64,000 bases of DNA from Pullulanibacillus sp. KACC 23026 (GTDB lineage: Bacteria > Bacillota > Bacilli > Bacillales > Sporolactobacillaceae). The DNA lies in NCBI RefSeq assembly GCF_029094525.1, contig NZ_CP119107.1, forward strand, positions 3,348,001 to 3,412,000, in the 5' to 3' direction. Both the position numbers and the translations under genes were made by a program. The notes below the pieces were generated by a model. The model had not been told where the DNA came from. It was given only the letters and a program-made list of their open reading frames with translations, and ran no database searches. Below are positions 1-8,466 of this stretch, one piece after another. Each line of letters starts with the position of its first letter. Positions within the stretch are counted from its first letter, which is position 1.

Positions 1-1549
1 GGGTTAACGCATTTGTCAGAACCTCTGTCACGATCTTGGCAGAATCCTCAATAAGCGCTTCAGATTCCCTCACATAAACAAACCCTCTTGTGATGATTTC
101 TGGCCCTGCTAGAATCGCCTTCGTTTCCCGGGAGAGGGTGACCACAACAATGACCGTCCCATCTTCTGCCAACAAACGGCGATCTCTTAGCACAATATTT
201 CCGACATCTCCCACGCCAAGACCATCCACGAGAATGTGACCAGCCGGAACACGTTCGGCTGAACGGGCTTGTTGATCGATAAATTCAACAACATCTCCTT
301 TATCGACAAGGAAAACATTAGAAGCGGGAATCCCCATTGCCTTTGCGAGATCCATATGAGCTTTCTGCAGACGAAATTCTCCCCTAATTGGAATGAAATA
401 GCGCGGCTTAGCGAGCTCTAAAACCAACTTCAAATCTTCCTGTGAGCCATGACCTGACACATGAACCGAATCTCCATAGACAACATTAACCCCAAGGCGC
501 ATTAAAGAATCAATAGCTCGAGTCACATTTCGCTCATCAGCAGGTGTTGCAGAGGAGGCATAGACAAATAAGTCCGTATCCTTTGGCTGGATTTTTTTAT
601 GGGCATATTGAGCTATTTTCGTAAATGGTGTCATTGGATCACCATCAGGACCCGATGTGATAATCGCCCATTCACGTTCTTTAACTTGATCCATTTTGTC
701 GAGGGTGATTAACACATTCTTAGGGATGTCCAAATAGCCCAGCTTGACCGCAAGTCCCACGACCTTCTCCAAATAACGGCCATCCAAAGCCACTTTGCGA
801 TTCGTCTTAACAGCGGCATTTACGACCTGCTGAATTCTATGTATATTGGATGCATAGAGGGCCGTAATCACTCTTCCGTTGTTAAAGTAGAAAAGCTCTT
901 CTAAATGATCTTGTATGTCTGATTCTGAAAGGGTTTTACCTCTGCGTTCAGCATTATAGCTATCTGACAGCAAGCAGAGGACGCCCTCATTTCCTAAGCG
1001 AGTCAGTTTATTCAGATCGAATTTTCTTCCATCGACAGGCGTATAGTCAATCTTAAAATCCCCTGTGTGAACAATGGCTCCTTGCGCCGTATGAATCGAG
1101 ATGCCAATGGAATCAGGGATATCATGGGTCGTTCTAAAAAAGGTTAATCGATGCCTGCCTATTTTTAACGTGCGATCTGGGTCGATCACATTAAGCTTAA
1201 CTTGTCGATTCAGACCATGCTCTTTTAATAAAAGCTCAAGCATGCCAATTGTAAAAGCGGAACCATAGATAGGGACTTTGATCGACTTGAGTAGATAAGG
1301 AATACCGCCGATCTGTTCTTGGTGGGCATGAGTTAAAAATAACCCTTTAATTCGCTCCTTACGATCGACCAAATAAGTGAAATCAGGAATCACTCGGTCA
1401 ATTCCAAGCATATCATCTTTTGGAAGCATGACACCGGCATCGACCAAGAAAATAGCTTCGTCGATTTCGATTACCGTCATGTTCTTCCCGTTTTCACCAA
1501 CGCCGCCCATCGCATAAATCTTAATTTTTTCGTCTCTCTCAGTTTGCAA
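1..1549 (-). CDS. rnjB: Ribonuclease J2 (partial, C-terminus off the left edge)
   Basis: Metallo-beta-lactamase/beta-CASP ribonuclease of the RNase J family, the J2 paralogue that partners RNase J1 in mRNA decay and RNA maturation. About 516 residues are present and roughly 40 are missing. TTG is taken as start because AGGAGG lies 8 nt upstream; an ATG at 1556 reads only five codons. The usual HGHEDHIGG metal motif reads HAHQEQIGG at residues 74-82, so two ligands are lost. Later motifs THDIPDS, GDFKID, SDSYNAE and SGHG remain, which is the J2 pattern. Position next to dapA matches B. subtilis ymfA (rnjB). J1 is unlikely because of the damaged motif. Confidence 0.9.
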   Translation of the reverse strand, partial: MQTERDEKIKIYAMGGVGENGKNMTVIEIDEAIFLVDAGVMLPKDDMLGIDRVIPDFTYLVDRKERIKGLFLTHAHQEQIGGIPYLLKSIKVPIYGSAFTIGMLELLLKEHGLNRQVKLNVIDPDRTLKIGRHRLTFFRTTHDIPDSIGISIHTAQGAIVHTGDFKIDYTPVDGRKFDLNKLTRLGNEGVLCLLSDSYNAERRGKTLSESDIQDHLEELFYFNNGRVITALYASNIHRIQQVVNAAVKTNRKVALDGRYLEKVVGLAVKLGYLDIPKNVLITLDKMDQVKEREWAIITSGPDGDPMTPFTKIAQYAHKKIQPKDTDLFVYASSATPADERNVTRAIDSLMRLGVNVVYGDSVHVSGHGSQEDLKLVLELAKPRYFIPIRGEFRLQKAHMDLAKAMGIPASNVFLVDKGDVVEFIDQQARSAERVPAGHILVDGLGVGDVGNIVLRDRRLLAEDGTVIVVVTLSRETKAILAGPEIITRGFVYVRESEALIEDSAKIVTEVLTNALT

Positions 1550-1620
1550 TGGACATTCCTCCTAAATTTTAAAAGCATAAAAGTCCGACAATACTTTCCC
1601 CCGTACCAACGCTTTCCTCC

Positions 1621-1650
1621 ATTATACTCGAAGCAATGAACATTGAACAA
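1621..1650 (-). promoter_or_regulatory. Candidate sigma-A promoter of rnjB
   Basis: A perfect -10 TATAAT (complement of 1621-1626) has an 18-bp spacer to a weak -35, TTGTTC (1645-1650). It sits about 70 bp upstream of the rnjB TTG start and between that gene and the repeat array, so it could give rnjB its own transcript. The weak -35 limits confidence. Confidence 0.4.
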
Positions 1651-1898
1651 GATGAGAGTCAAACAACTCTAATAGTCATAAAGACAAAAGCACTAAAGCC
1701 GGACTCTTGTTTCAAAATATAAACTTAACCCAAAAGTCTTTCTTGACACTGTTTTCTGTTTAAACGTTTAACAAATAGAGGTGATTGTCTAACCAATGTG
1801 GAAAATCGTCCCATTTTAACATAAGAAGCGTAACTAGGATAAGTTACTGGTCAACTTCCTGGGTAAAATGGGCCGTTCCGAGTTAAATAGAGAATGCT

Positions 1899-3117
1899 CG
1901 TTACGCCTAACGACTCAAATGGGCAATTGGGAGAGGGATAGCGTATTCTGGTTACGCTCAACCGAAATAGGCGTAACGACATTTCCTTATTTCGGCATTC
2001 CAGCCCCGTTTAGCGGCGGATAGCGTAGCCTCGTTACGCTCTACCGAAATAGGCGTAACGGCATTCCTTTATTTCCGCATTTCAGCCCATTTCGCGGAGG
2101 TTAGCGTAGCCTCGTTACACTCAATCAAAATAGGTGTAACGCCATTCCCTTATTTCGACATTCCAGCCCCATTTAGCGGCGGATAGCGAATCCTCGTTAC
2201 GCTCTACCGAAATAGGCGTAACGGCATTCCTTTATTTCGGCATTCCGGCCCGTTTAGCGGCGGATAGCGAATCCATGTTACGCTCATCCGAATTAGGCGT
2301 AACGGCATTTCCTTATTTCGACATTCCAGCCCCGTTTAGCGGCGAATAACGTATTCTCGTTACGCTCAATCGAAATAGGCGTAACGCCATTTCCTTATTT
2401 CGGCATTCCAGCCCCGTTTAGCGGCGGATAGCGTAGCCTCGTTACGCTCTACCGAAATAGGCGTAACGGCATTCCTTTATTTCGGCATTCCGGCCCGTTT
2501 AGCGGCGGATAGCGAATCCTCGTTACGCTCAATCAAAATAGGCGTAACGGCATTCCTTTATTTCGGCATTCCAGCCGGATTCGCGGCGGATAGCGTAGCC
2601 TCGTTACGCTCAACAGAAATAGGCGTAACGGCATTCCTTTATTTCGGCATTCCGGCCGGATTCGCGGCGGATAGCGTGTTCTCGTTACGCTCAACTGAAA
2701 TAGGCGTAACGGCATTCCCTTATTTCGGCATTCCGTCCCATTTCGCGGAGGTTAGGGTATCCTTGTTACGCTCAACCGAAATAGGCGTAACGTCAATCCG
2801 TTATTTCGGCATTCCGGCCGGATTCGCGGCGGATAGCGTGTTCTCGTTACGCTCAACTGAAATAGGCGTAACGGCATTCCTTTATTTCGGCATTCCGGCC
2901 GGATTCGCGGCGGATAGCGAATCCTCGTTACGCTCAATCAAAATAGGCGTAACGGCATTCCTTTATTTCGGCATTCCAGCCGGATTCGCGGCGGATAGCG
3001 AATCCATGTTACGCTCAACCGAAATAGGCGTAACGGCATTCCTTTATTTCGGCATTTCAGCCCCGTTTAGCGGCGGATAGCGTATTCTGGTTACGCCTAA
3101 TCGTTTTACGTGTAACG
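1899..3117. repeat. Tandem array of 14 hairpin repeats, 81-82 bp period
   Basis: Fourteen units begin at 1951, 2033, 2114, 2196, 2277, 2359, 2441, 2522, 2603, 2684, 2765, 2846, 2927 and 3008, with degenerate ends at about 1899 and 3090. Each unit opens with GTTACGC, a 13-nt loop and GCGTAAC, followed by a 54-55 nt spacer rich in GGCATTCC and GCGGCGGATAGCG. The stem is intact in all 14 units while the loop varies. The unit at 2114 has GTTACAC paired with GTGTAAC, a compensatory change. A second pair, CCGAAATA and TATTTCGG, interleaves with the stem in many units but is not conserved. The array lies between the dapA terminator and the rnjB promoter. No gene is supported here. Confidence 0.95.
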
Positions 3118-3124
3118 ACGATTC

Positions 3125-3168
3125 CCTCGCTTTGCGCGGACGTATTGCCGTGCCCGCGCAAAGCGAGG
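3125..3168. repeat. Perfect 15-bp inverted repeat at the array edge
   Basis: CCTCGCTTTGCGCGG at 3125-3139 is exactly complementary to 3154-3168, with a 14-nt loop. It follows the last array unit. On the plus strand it is followed by TTATTTT, so it could end plus-strand transcription out of the array. Its GC content and length exceed those of the array stems and its sequence is unrelated. Confidence 0.8.
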
Positions 3169-3234
3169 TTATTTTCGCACAAAAAACGACGTTTCAATGT
3201 CGATGTATCCAAAAGTCGGGATTTTTTAATTTCA

Positions 3235-3264
3235 AAAAAAAAAAAAGAGCCCATTAGTTGGCTC
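3235..3264 (-). terminator. Intrinsic terminator of asd-dapG-dapA
   Basis: On the minus strand GAGCC and GGCTC (3260-3264 with 3247-3251) form a short stem overlapping the dapA stop codon, followed by a run of 12 T. The stem is short but the T tract is strong, and it isolates the array from dapA transcription. Confidence 0.7.
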
Positions 3265-4138
3265 CTTCTACAACCTTATCATAAACACGCTGCAAATCGA
3301 CGCGCGCTTCATCAGTTAATGGGACCAACGGCAAGCGGACACCACCAACTTTTATATCTAACCCATTTAAAAGGGTCTTAATTGGTACTGGACTTGGTTC
3401 AACAAATAACTGACGCATCAATGGCAAGAGACGTCTATGTTCAGCTGCTGCTTCACTTAAGCGGCCTTCTTGAAACGCTTGAATAAGCCCCGATAGTTCG
3501 CGACCGATAACGTGAGAGGCAACGGATACGACTCCATAGCCGCCAATCGCAAGGGTTGGCAGCGTCAACCCGTCATCTCCTGTATAGAGAATGAAATCAT
3601 CAGGTGCCTTCTCAATGATTTGCGCCATTTGATCAAGGTCGCCGCTCGCTTCTTTAACACAAGTGATATTATCGATTTGGGCGAGTCTCACTATCGTATC
3701 AGTCGATATATTAACAGCGGAACGTCCTGGAATATTGTAAATCATAACAGGTAAATGAACAGACGTCGCGATCGCTTCAAAATGGCGATATAAGCCTTCT
3801 TGGTTAGGCTTACTGTAATAAGGCGCCACCAGCATAATCCCGTCCACCCCGAGTGTCTCCGCCTCTTTTGTGAGGTTAATCGAGGCATTCGTATTATTAC
3901 TGCCTGTTCCAGCTATGACGGGAACACGTCCTTCTGCTGCGTCAATAACACGTTTAAAAAGCTCAATTTTCTCTTCATGAGAAAGGGTTGGTGATTCACC
4001 TGTCGTTCCTGCAACGACAAGTCCTTCTGTACCTGTATTAATTAAGTGATCTACTAAACCTTTAATTTTCGTAACATCCAGATGACCTTCTTGGTCAAAT
4101 GGAGTTACCATAGCGGTCAACATACGACCAAAAGTCAT
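3254..4138 (-). CDS. dapA: 4-hydroxy-tetrahydrodipicolinate synthase
   Basis: Class I aldolase-fold enzyme that condenses aspartate semialdehyde with pyruvate, the first committed step to diaminopimelate, lysine and dipicolinate. The 294 residues match the family length. Visible motifs are the GTTGES pyruvate-binding loop near residue 44, the YNIPGRS segment near 134-140 with the catalytic Tyr, and VKEASGD near 162, which carries the Schiff-base Lys. GGAGG sits 7 nt before the ATG. It is last in asd-dapG-dapA, as in B. subtilis. Confidence 0.97.
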   Translation of the reverse strand: MTFGRMLTAMVTPFDQEGHLDVTKIKGLVDHLINTGTEGLVVAGTTGESPTLSHEEKIELFKRVIDAAEGRVPVIAGTGSNNTNASINLTKEAETLGVDGIMLVAPYYSKPNQEGLYRHFEAIATSVHLPVMIYNIPGRSAVNISTDTIVRLAQIDNITCVKEASGDLDQMAQIIEKAPDDFILYTGDDGLTLPTLAIGGYGVVSVASHVIGRELSGLIQAFQEGRLSEAAAEHRRLLPLMRQLFVEPSPVPIKTLLNGLDIKVGGVRLPLVPLTDEARVDLQRVYDKVVEGAN

Positions 4139-4168
4139 GACGACTCCTCCTTAAGCTTTTCTCGAGCA

Positions 4169-5410
4169 CTAAAACAACTGTTCTTTTTCTTGATCGGGTT
4201 TATCTAGTTCAAACACATCATGAAGGGCATTGACCGCTTCATTCAAATGCTGATTAGAGATTAAGACCCATATCGTTGTATGAGAATCGGCGGATTGAAG
4301 AATCTGAATGCCGAGATCTGTTAAACTTTGGACAATCTTGGATGTCACACCTGGAACGCCAGCAATGTTTGCTCCAACTGCTGAGACTTTTGCACATCCT
4401 CTTTTGACAGCCGGGTCAAACCCAAGCTCATTTAATAGCTGGATGGCAAGATTTGTGGCCGATTCGCTGACCGTATAAATGACAGACTTTGGACTTATGT
4501 TAATAAAATCAACACTAATTTGATGCTCAGCCATGGCTTTAAAGACGCGATTTTGAAATTCAAAGTCACCTTCAACTGCCGTTACCTCAATTTGCGTCAC
4601 ATTATCCACATAAGTGATTCCTGTAATCAGCCGTTCTTGTACATCATGCACTTCTTTAAGCTCTCGATTAGAGGTCACAAGTGTCCCTGGATCATCTGAG
4701 TAAGTCGACCGAATGCGAAGCGGTACTTTTGCGTGCATGGCAATTTCAACAGCGCGCGGATGAATCACTTTGGCACCCTGATAAGCGAGATTACAAATCT
4801 CTTGGTAAGTGAGAACACTTAATTGACGCGCGCCTTCTACGATTCTCGGATCGGCTGTCATAACCCCTTCAACGTCAGTAAAGATATCAATCCACTCAGC
4901 CTGAAGTGCCGCTCCAAGGGCTGCCGCTGAGGTATCACTGCCGCCCCGGCCAAGTGTCGTAATCTCCCCTGTTTCGGTCTGACCTTGAAAGCCTGCCACG
5001 ACGATTACATTTAGAGAGTCGTCTTTGAACATCTCCCTAATTCGTTCCACACGCATTTCTGTAATTTTGGCAGAATTAAAATTGGCACTCGTTCTGAAAC
5101 CAGCCTGCCCGCCAGTCAGGGCTTCTGCGTTCAACCCTTGTTGTTTAAGCAAATTCGAAAAAACAACAGACGAAATCGTTTCGCCGCAAGACATGAGAAG
5201 ATCCAATTCTCTCTTAGAGGCTTCATCTTGTTTGATTAAGCTTAATAGTGTATCGGTCGCATACGGATCACCCATACGTCCCATTGCCGACACCACTGTA
5301 ACGACTTTGTAGCCCTCTTGTGTTGCTTTTTTTATTTGTCTAATAGCTTGAAGGCGATCCTCAACATTCCGAACCGATGTTCCTCCAAATTTTTGTACAA
5401 CGATCTTCAT
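4169..5410 (-). CDS. dapG: Aspartokinase I (DapG type)
   Basis: Phosphorylates L-aspartate, the entry step of the aspartate family pathway. The N-terminal kinase domain starts with KFGGTSV at residues 7-13 and has the GRGGSDTSA nucleotide/substrate loop near 160. Two ACT domains fill the last 150 residues, where the family binds its inhibitor. The ATG at 5410 is preferred over an in-frame TTG seven codons upstream because AAGGAG lies 8 nt before it and homologues start MKI. It lies between asd and dapA, the B. subtilis dapG position, where the enzyme is inhibited by diaminopimelate; that inhibition is inferred here. Confidence 0.94.
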   Translation of the reverse strand: MKIVVQKFGGTSVRNVEDRLQAIRQIKKATQEGYKVVTVVSAMGRMGDPYATDTLLSLIKQDEASKRELDLLMSCGETISSVVFSNLLKQQGLNAEALTGGQAGFRTSANFNSAKITEMRVERIREMFKDDSLNVIVVAGFQGQTETGEITTLGRGGSDTSAAALGAALQAEWIDIFTDVEGVMTADPRIVEGARQLSVLTYQEICNLAYQGAKVIHPRAVEIAMHAKVPLRIRSTYSDDPGTLVTSNRELKEVHDVQERLITGITYVDNVTQIEVTAVEGDFEFQNRVFKAMAEHQISVDFINISPKSVIYTVSESATNLAIQLLNELGFDPAVKRGCAKVSAVGANIAGVPGVTSKIVQSLTDLGIQILQSADSHTTIWVLISNQHLNEAVNALHDVFELDKPDQEKEQLF

Positions 5411-5458
5411 TAACCAAATCTCCTTAATCAATCAGCGCTTCATCTCGGATGATTGACA

Positions 5459-6520
5459 TTACCCATTCGTTTTGATAAGTCCTAATTTGATAAGACTGTG
5501 TGCAATTTGAATTGAATTCCATGCCGCACCTTTTAATAAGTTATCCGAGACAATCCATAAATGATAGCCACTCGCAACATCAAGGTCTCTCCGAACTCTG
5601 CCGACAAAGACATCTGTCTTTCCAACACTATTAATTGGCATCGGGTAAGTTTGCGTAGCCGGATCATCTTCTACAATGACTCCTGGCGCCTCACTTAGCA
5701 CATTTAGAATCTCTTCAACACTGAGATCAGCTTTGCCGAGTTCAACATAAACGGATTCAGCGTGCCCGGAATGAACCGGCAATCTGACACAAGTCGCCGC
5801 GACTTTAATCGATGCGTCGCCCATAATTTTGCGCGTTTCGTTTATCATTTTCATTTCTTCAAACGTATAGCGATTATCTTGAAATTTATCGATCTGAGGG
5901 ATCGCATTAAAGGCAATTTGATAGTGCTTTTCACCACTCTTCACAGGAAGAAAGGATGGGTTAACCGGCTCTCCGTTTAAAGCGGCTTGTGATTCACGCT
6001 TCATCTCTTCAATCGCGGTCATTCCAGCACCTGAGACAGCCTGATAAGTTGAGACAATAATTCTTGACAGTCCGAATTTTTCACGGAGCGGTTGAAGCGC
6101 CGCTACCATTTGAATGGTTGAACAGTTTGGATTCGCAATAATGCCATTATGATCAAACAGTGCCTGTTCATTGACTTCAGGAACAACTAGCGGAACTTCA
6201 GGATCCATTCGAAAAGCACTCGTATTATCTATAACGATGGCACCGTGTTTGGCTGCTTCTGGAGCTAATTCTTTTGATACAGCTCCTCCAGCGCTAAACA
6301 ACGCGATATCGACACCTTTAAAGGATTCTGGCAATGCCTCTTCTACAGTTACAGAGGTTCCTCTAAACTCAACCTGTTTTCCAGCAGACCTTTTGGAGGC
6401 TAAAACCTTCAATTGTTTAATAGGTAGCACTGTATCATTTTCAAGTAAATGAAGCATTTGTTGGCCAACAGCACCTGTTGCACCAACAACAGCTACCGTT
6501 ATTCCGTCTTTTTCCGTCAC
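5459..6520 (-). CDS. asd: Aspartate-semialdehyde dehydrogenase
   Basis: NADPH-dependent reduction of aspartyl phosphate to aspartate semialdehyde, substrate for dapA and for homoserine synthesis. The NADP-binding VVGATGAVG motif is at residues 11-19 and the catalytic Cys is in NPNCSTIQ near residue 133. Length 353 is normal for the Gram-positive type. The start is GTG with GGAGG 7 nt upstream. It is first in a three-gene operon with dapG and dapA. Confidence 0.96.
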   Translation of the reverse strand: MTEKDGITVAVVGATGAVGQQMLHLLENDTVLPIKQLKVLASKRSAGKQVEFRGTSVTVEEALPESFKGVDIALFSAGGAVSKELAPEAAKHGAIVIDNTSAFRMDPEVPLVVPEVNEQALFDHNGIIANPNCSTIQMVAALQPLREKFGLSRIIVSTYQAVSGAGMTAIEEMKRESQAALNGEPVNPSFLPVKSGEKHYQIAFNAIPQIDKFQDNRYTFEEMKMINETRKIMGDASIKVAATCVRLPVHSGHAESVYVELGKADLSVEEILNVLSEAPGVIVEDDPATQTYPMPINSVGKTDVFVGRVRRDLDVASGYHLWIVSDNLLKGAAWNSIQIAHSLIKLGLIKTNG

Positions 6521-6667
6521 GTCTGTTCCTCCTCCATGGCAAACCTCTTTAAAATTAAATGACTTTCTGTTTCACCCTAAACTATGAGCACTCGTTTCTA
6601 ATAGAATCCATGCCCTACCCATCTATAAATAGACGAGTCGAATGACAACTAACGGGTATCCTTAAAT

Positions 6668-6696
6668 AAGGAGAAACACATTGTTTCTCCTTTTTT
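6668..6696. terminator. Terminator hairpin between spoVFB and asd
   Basis: AAGGAGAAAC (6668-6677) pairs with GTTTCTCCTT (6683-6692) around a 5-nt loop. The T run is best on the plus strand (six T). On the minus strand, where spoVFB is transcribed, it is followed by ATTTAAGG, so it is a weaker terminator in the coding direction. Confidence 0.65.
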
Positions 6697-6737
6697 GAAA
6701 TTCCTTATTATTTTAGCATACTTCCAGTGAAGGGACA

Positions 6738-7337
6738 TTACATTAAATCACGAAATTTTTCAATGAGCACTGGCTGGATCTGTTTTCCTTCAAGGGCGCA
6801 CTCAACAGTTGCCTTCAGATCGTCCATTCGGGCAACAAGGGATTGCGGTTTGGTATCTGGCATATCTTGACCAAAAGGAATAAAATAAATGTTTTTCGCT
6901 GCCATAAGGGCCGCAATATTAGCCATATTCAGTCCTAAACCATCATTTGTTGATATCCCAAGAACGACTGGGCAAAGGTTACGCATCGTTGCTTTCGCAG
7001 CCATTAGCACAGGACTATCGGTTTGAGCTCTTGCAAATTTACTCATTGAATTACCGGTTAACGGAGCAATGACCATGCAATCCAAAGGTTTTTTGGGCCC
7101 GTAAGGCTCTGCCTCAACGATCGAGTCTACTACTTTATTTCCTGTTATTTCTTCCACTTTCTTGACCCAGTCACGGCCATCGCCAAACCGTGTGACGGTG
7201 TTTTTGACCGTATAGGTCACAAAGCACGTCACGTTTGCCCCTGCATCTACTAACTCTTGTACTTGCGGGACGACCTGACTATAGGTGCAATGTGAGCCGG
7301 TTATGCCAAAGCCAATATGTTTTCCTTTCAAATCCAT
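6738..7337 (-). CDS. spoVFB: Dipicolinate synthase subunit B
   Basis: Flavoprotein-like subunit of dipicolinate synthase, which makes pyridine-2,6-dicarboxylate in the mother cell for import into the spore core. The 199-residue protein opens with GKHIGFGITGSHCTY and carries PLTGNSMSKFA near residue 113, typical of the SpoVFB/DpaB flavoprotein family. GGAGG is 11 nt before the ATG. It follows spoVFA by 18 nt, so the two are surely cotranscribed. Its presence shows that the organism makes endospores. Confidence 0.95.
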   Translation of the reverse strand: MDLKGKHIGFGITGSHCTYSQVVPQVQELVDAGANVTCFVTYTVKNTVTRFGDGRDWVKKVEEITGNKVVDSIVEAEPYGPKKPLDCMVIAPLTGNSMSKFARAQTDSPVLMAAKATMRNLCPVVLGISTNDGLGLNMANIAALMAAKNIYFIPFGQDMPDTKPQSLVARMDDLKATVECALEGKQIQPVLIEKFRDLM

Positions 7338-7355
7338 TCAGAATACATCCTCCTT

Positions 7356-8249
7356 CTAATTGTCGGTCTTTTCAAACCGTTCGAGCAAAAGCTCTGAAAG
7401 AACATTCGCTATGATTCTTCCGGCCGTTTTCGGCGCGACAATTCCCGGAATCCCAGGAGCAAGAATGGCTTTAATGCCTCGCCTTTCTGCATAGCGGAAA
7501 TCGGTTCCTCCTGGTTTAGAAGCCACGTCAACGACCAAAGCACGCGAAGGCATTTGGGAGAGGACTAAGCTTGTGATAATTTTAGCCGGAACCGTATTGA
7601 TCACCACATCCACATCCGACACTTTATTTTCAAGATCCTTTATGTGAAAGGGCTCTAATCCCATTTCAGTTATACGAGCCATGTGTTCTGGCCGTCTTGC
7701 TCCCACTTTCACATGTGCCCCTAAGGCATCAAATGTGCGAGCGAGCGACATCCCTGTTCGACCGAGCCCTAGAATAATTACATTTGATCCATGGATGGTT
7801 ATGTCCGTGTTTTGGATGACCATCATAATCGTGCCCTCAACGGTTGGAATCGAATTGTAAATGGCGACATCATCTCGTTCAAATAACTTGACGAGTGTGC
7901 ATTTGCAGTCTCTCTCACATTCCAAAAGAAATGCGGTAGGAATACCTGAATAAATTACACAGTTTTCAGGTGTCTCGGAAAGCCATTCTTTCGTCAGTTG
8001 AATCTTCTTTTCTGTAAAAATAGATTCAACATAACCTTCGTTATTAGCCCCGCTGACTGGAAGAACGATCACATCAACGGTTGTTGGATCAATATCCTCC
8101 AAATCCATTTTGTTCACACCATGAAAATACTGATCCAGTCGATCAAACCCAACTAAATCAAGCTGTGCATCCAGGTTGTTTAACTTGTCAATGACCTCTA
8201 ACTGCCGAGCATCGCCACCTATAATCACTATATGAATACCTGTTAACAT
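7356..8249 (-). CDS. spoVFA: Dipicolinate synthase subunit A
   Basis: Dehydrogenase-like subunit of dipicolinate synthase. The N-terminus MLTGIHIVIIGGDARQLE matches B. subtilis SpoVFA, which places the start at 8249; an in-frame upstream start 15 codons earlier lacks support. The Rossmann motif VIILGLGRTGMS is near residue 157, and LAPGIPGIVAPKTAG lies near the C-terminus. The SD AAAGGAG is 12 nt from the start, which is long. A sigma-K promoter lies upstream. The small ymxH gene found between mlpA and spoVFA in B. subtilis is absent. Confidence 0.95.
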   Translation of the reverse strand: MLTGIHIVIIGGDARQLEVIDKLNNLDAQLDLVGFDRLDQYFHGVNKMDLEDIDPTTVDVIVLPVSGANNEGYVESIFTEKKIQLTKEWLSETPENCVIYSGIPTAFLLECERDCKCTLVKLFERDDVAIYNSIPTVEGTIMMVIQNTDITIHGSNVIILGLGRTGMSLARTFDALGAHVKVGARRPEHMARITEMGLEPFHIKDLENKVSDVDVVINTVPAKIITSLVLSQMPSRALVVDVASKPGGTDFRYAERRGIKAILAPGIPGIVAPKTAGRIIANVLSELLLERFEKTDN

Positions 8250-8315
8250 GTCATCTTTTCTCTCCTTTCTAAGATGGATGACACGTGCATACACCTAGGC
8301 TTTCTTTGCCTAACG

Positions 8316-8343
8316 TATACTATGAGGAAAAAGAGAAAGTGGT
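8316..8343 (-). promoter_or_regulatory. Sigma-K promoter of spoVFAB
   Basis: The minus strand reads ACC, 16 nt, then CATAGTATA, a full match to the sigma-K consensus (AC, 15-16 nt, CATAnnnTA). It is about 65 bp upstream of spoVFA. In B. subtilis spoVF is transcribed in the mother cell by sigma-K, so motif and context agree. Confidence 0.78.
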
Positions 8344-8410
8344 GAAAAGGAATCCGAAAAGATTCTCCTCGGGCACCTCTATAAAGACGCTTAATCTAGT
8401 AAATAAGCAA

Positions 8411-8444
8411 AAGAAAAAAGCCCTACACAATTTGTGTAAGACTT
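8411..8444 (-). terminator. Intrinsic terminator of mlpA
   Basis: On the minus strand a stem centred on TACACAA-A-TTGTGTA, extended by AAGTCT/GGGCTT pairs, is followed by TTTTTTCTTTT. It lies about 25 bp after the mlpA stop and ends that transcript before the spoVF promoter. Confidence 0.85.
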
Positions 8445-8466
8445 AAAATAGCTTAATCAAATGATC

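Noticed and set aside
1743-1771. Plus-strand promoter with TTGACA at 1743
   Set aside because: No acceptable -10 lies 16-18 bp downstream.
2676-3080. 134-residue plus-strand open frame with 27-residue repeats
   Set aside because: It is a by-product of the 81-bp repeat period (a multiple of three). It has no SD, and 82-bp units break the frame elsewhere in the array.
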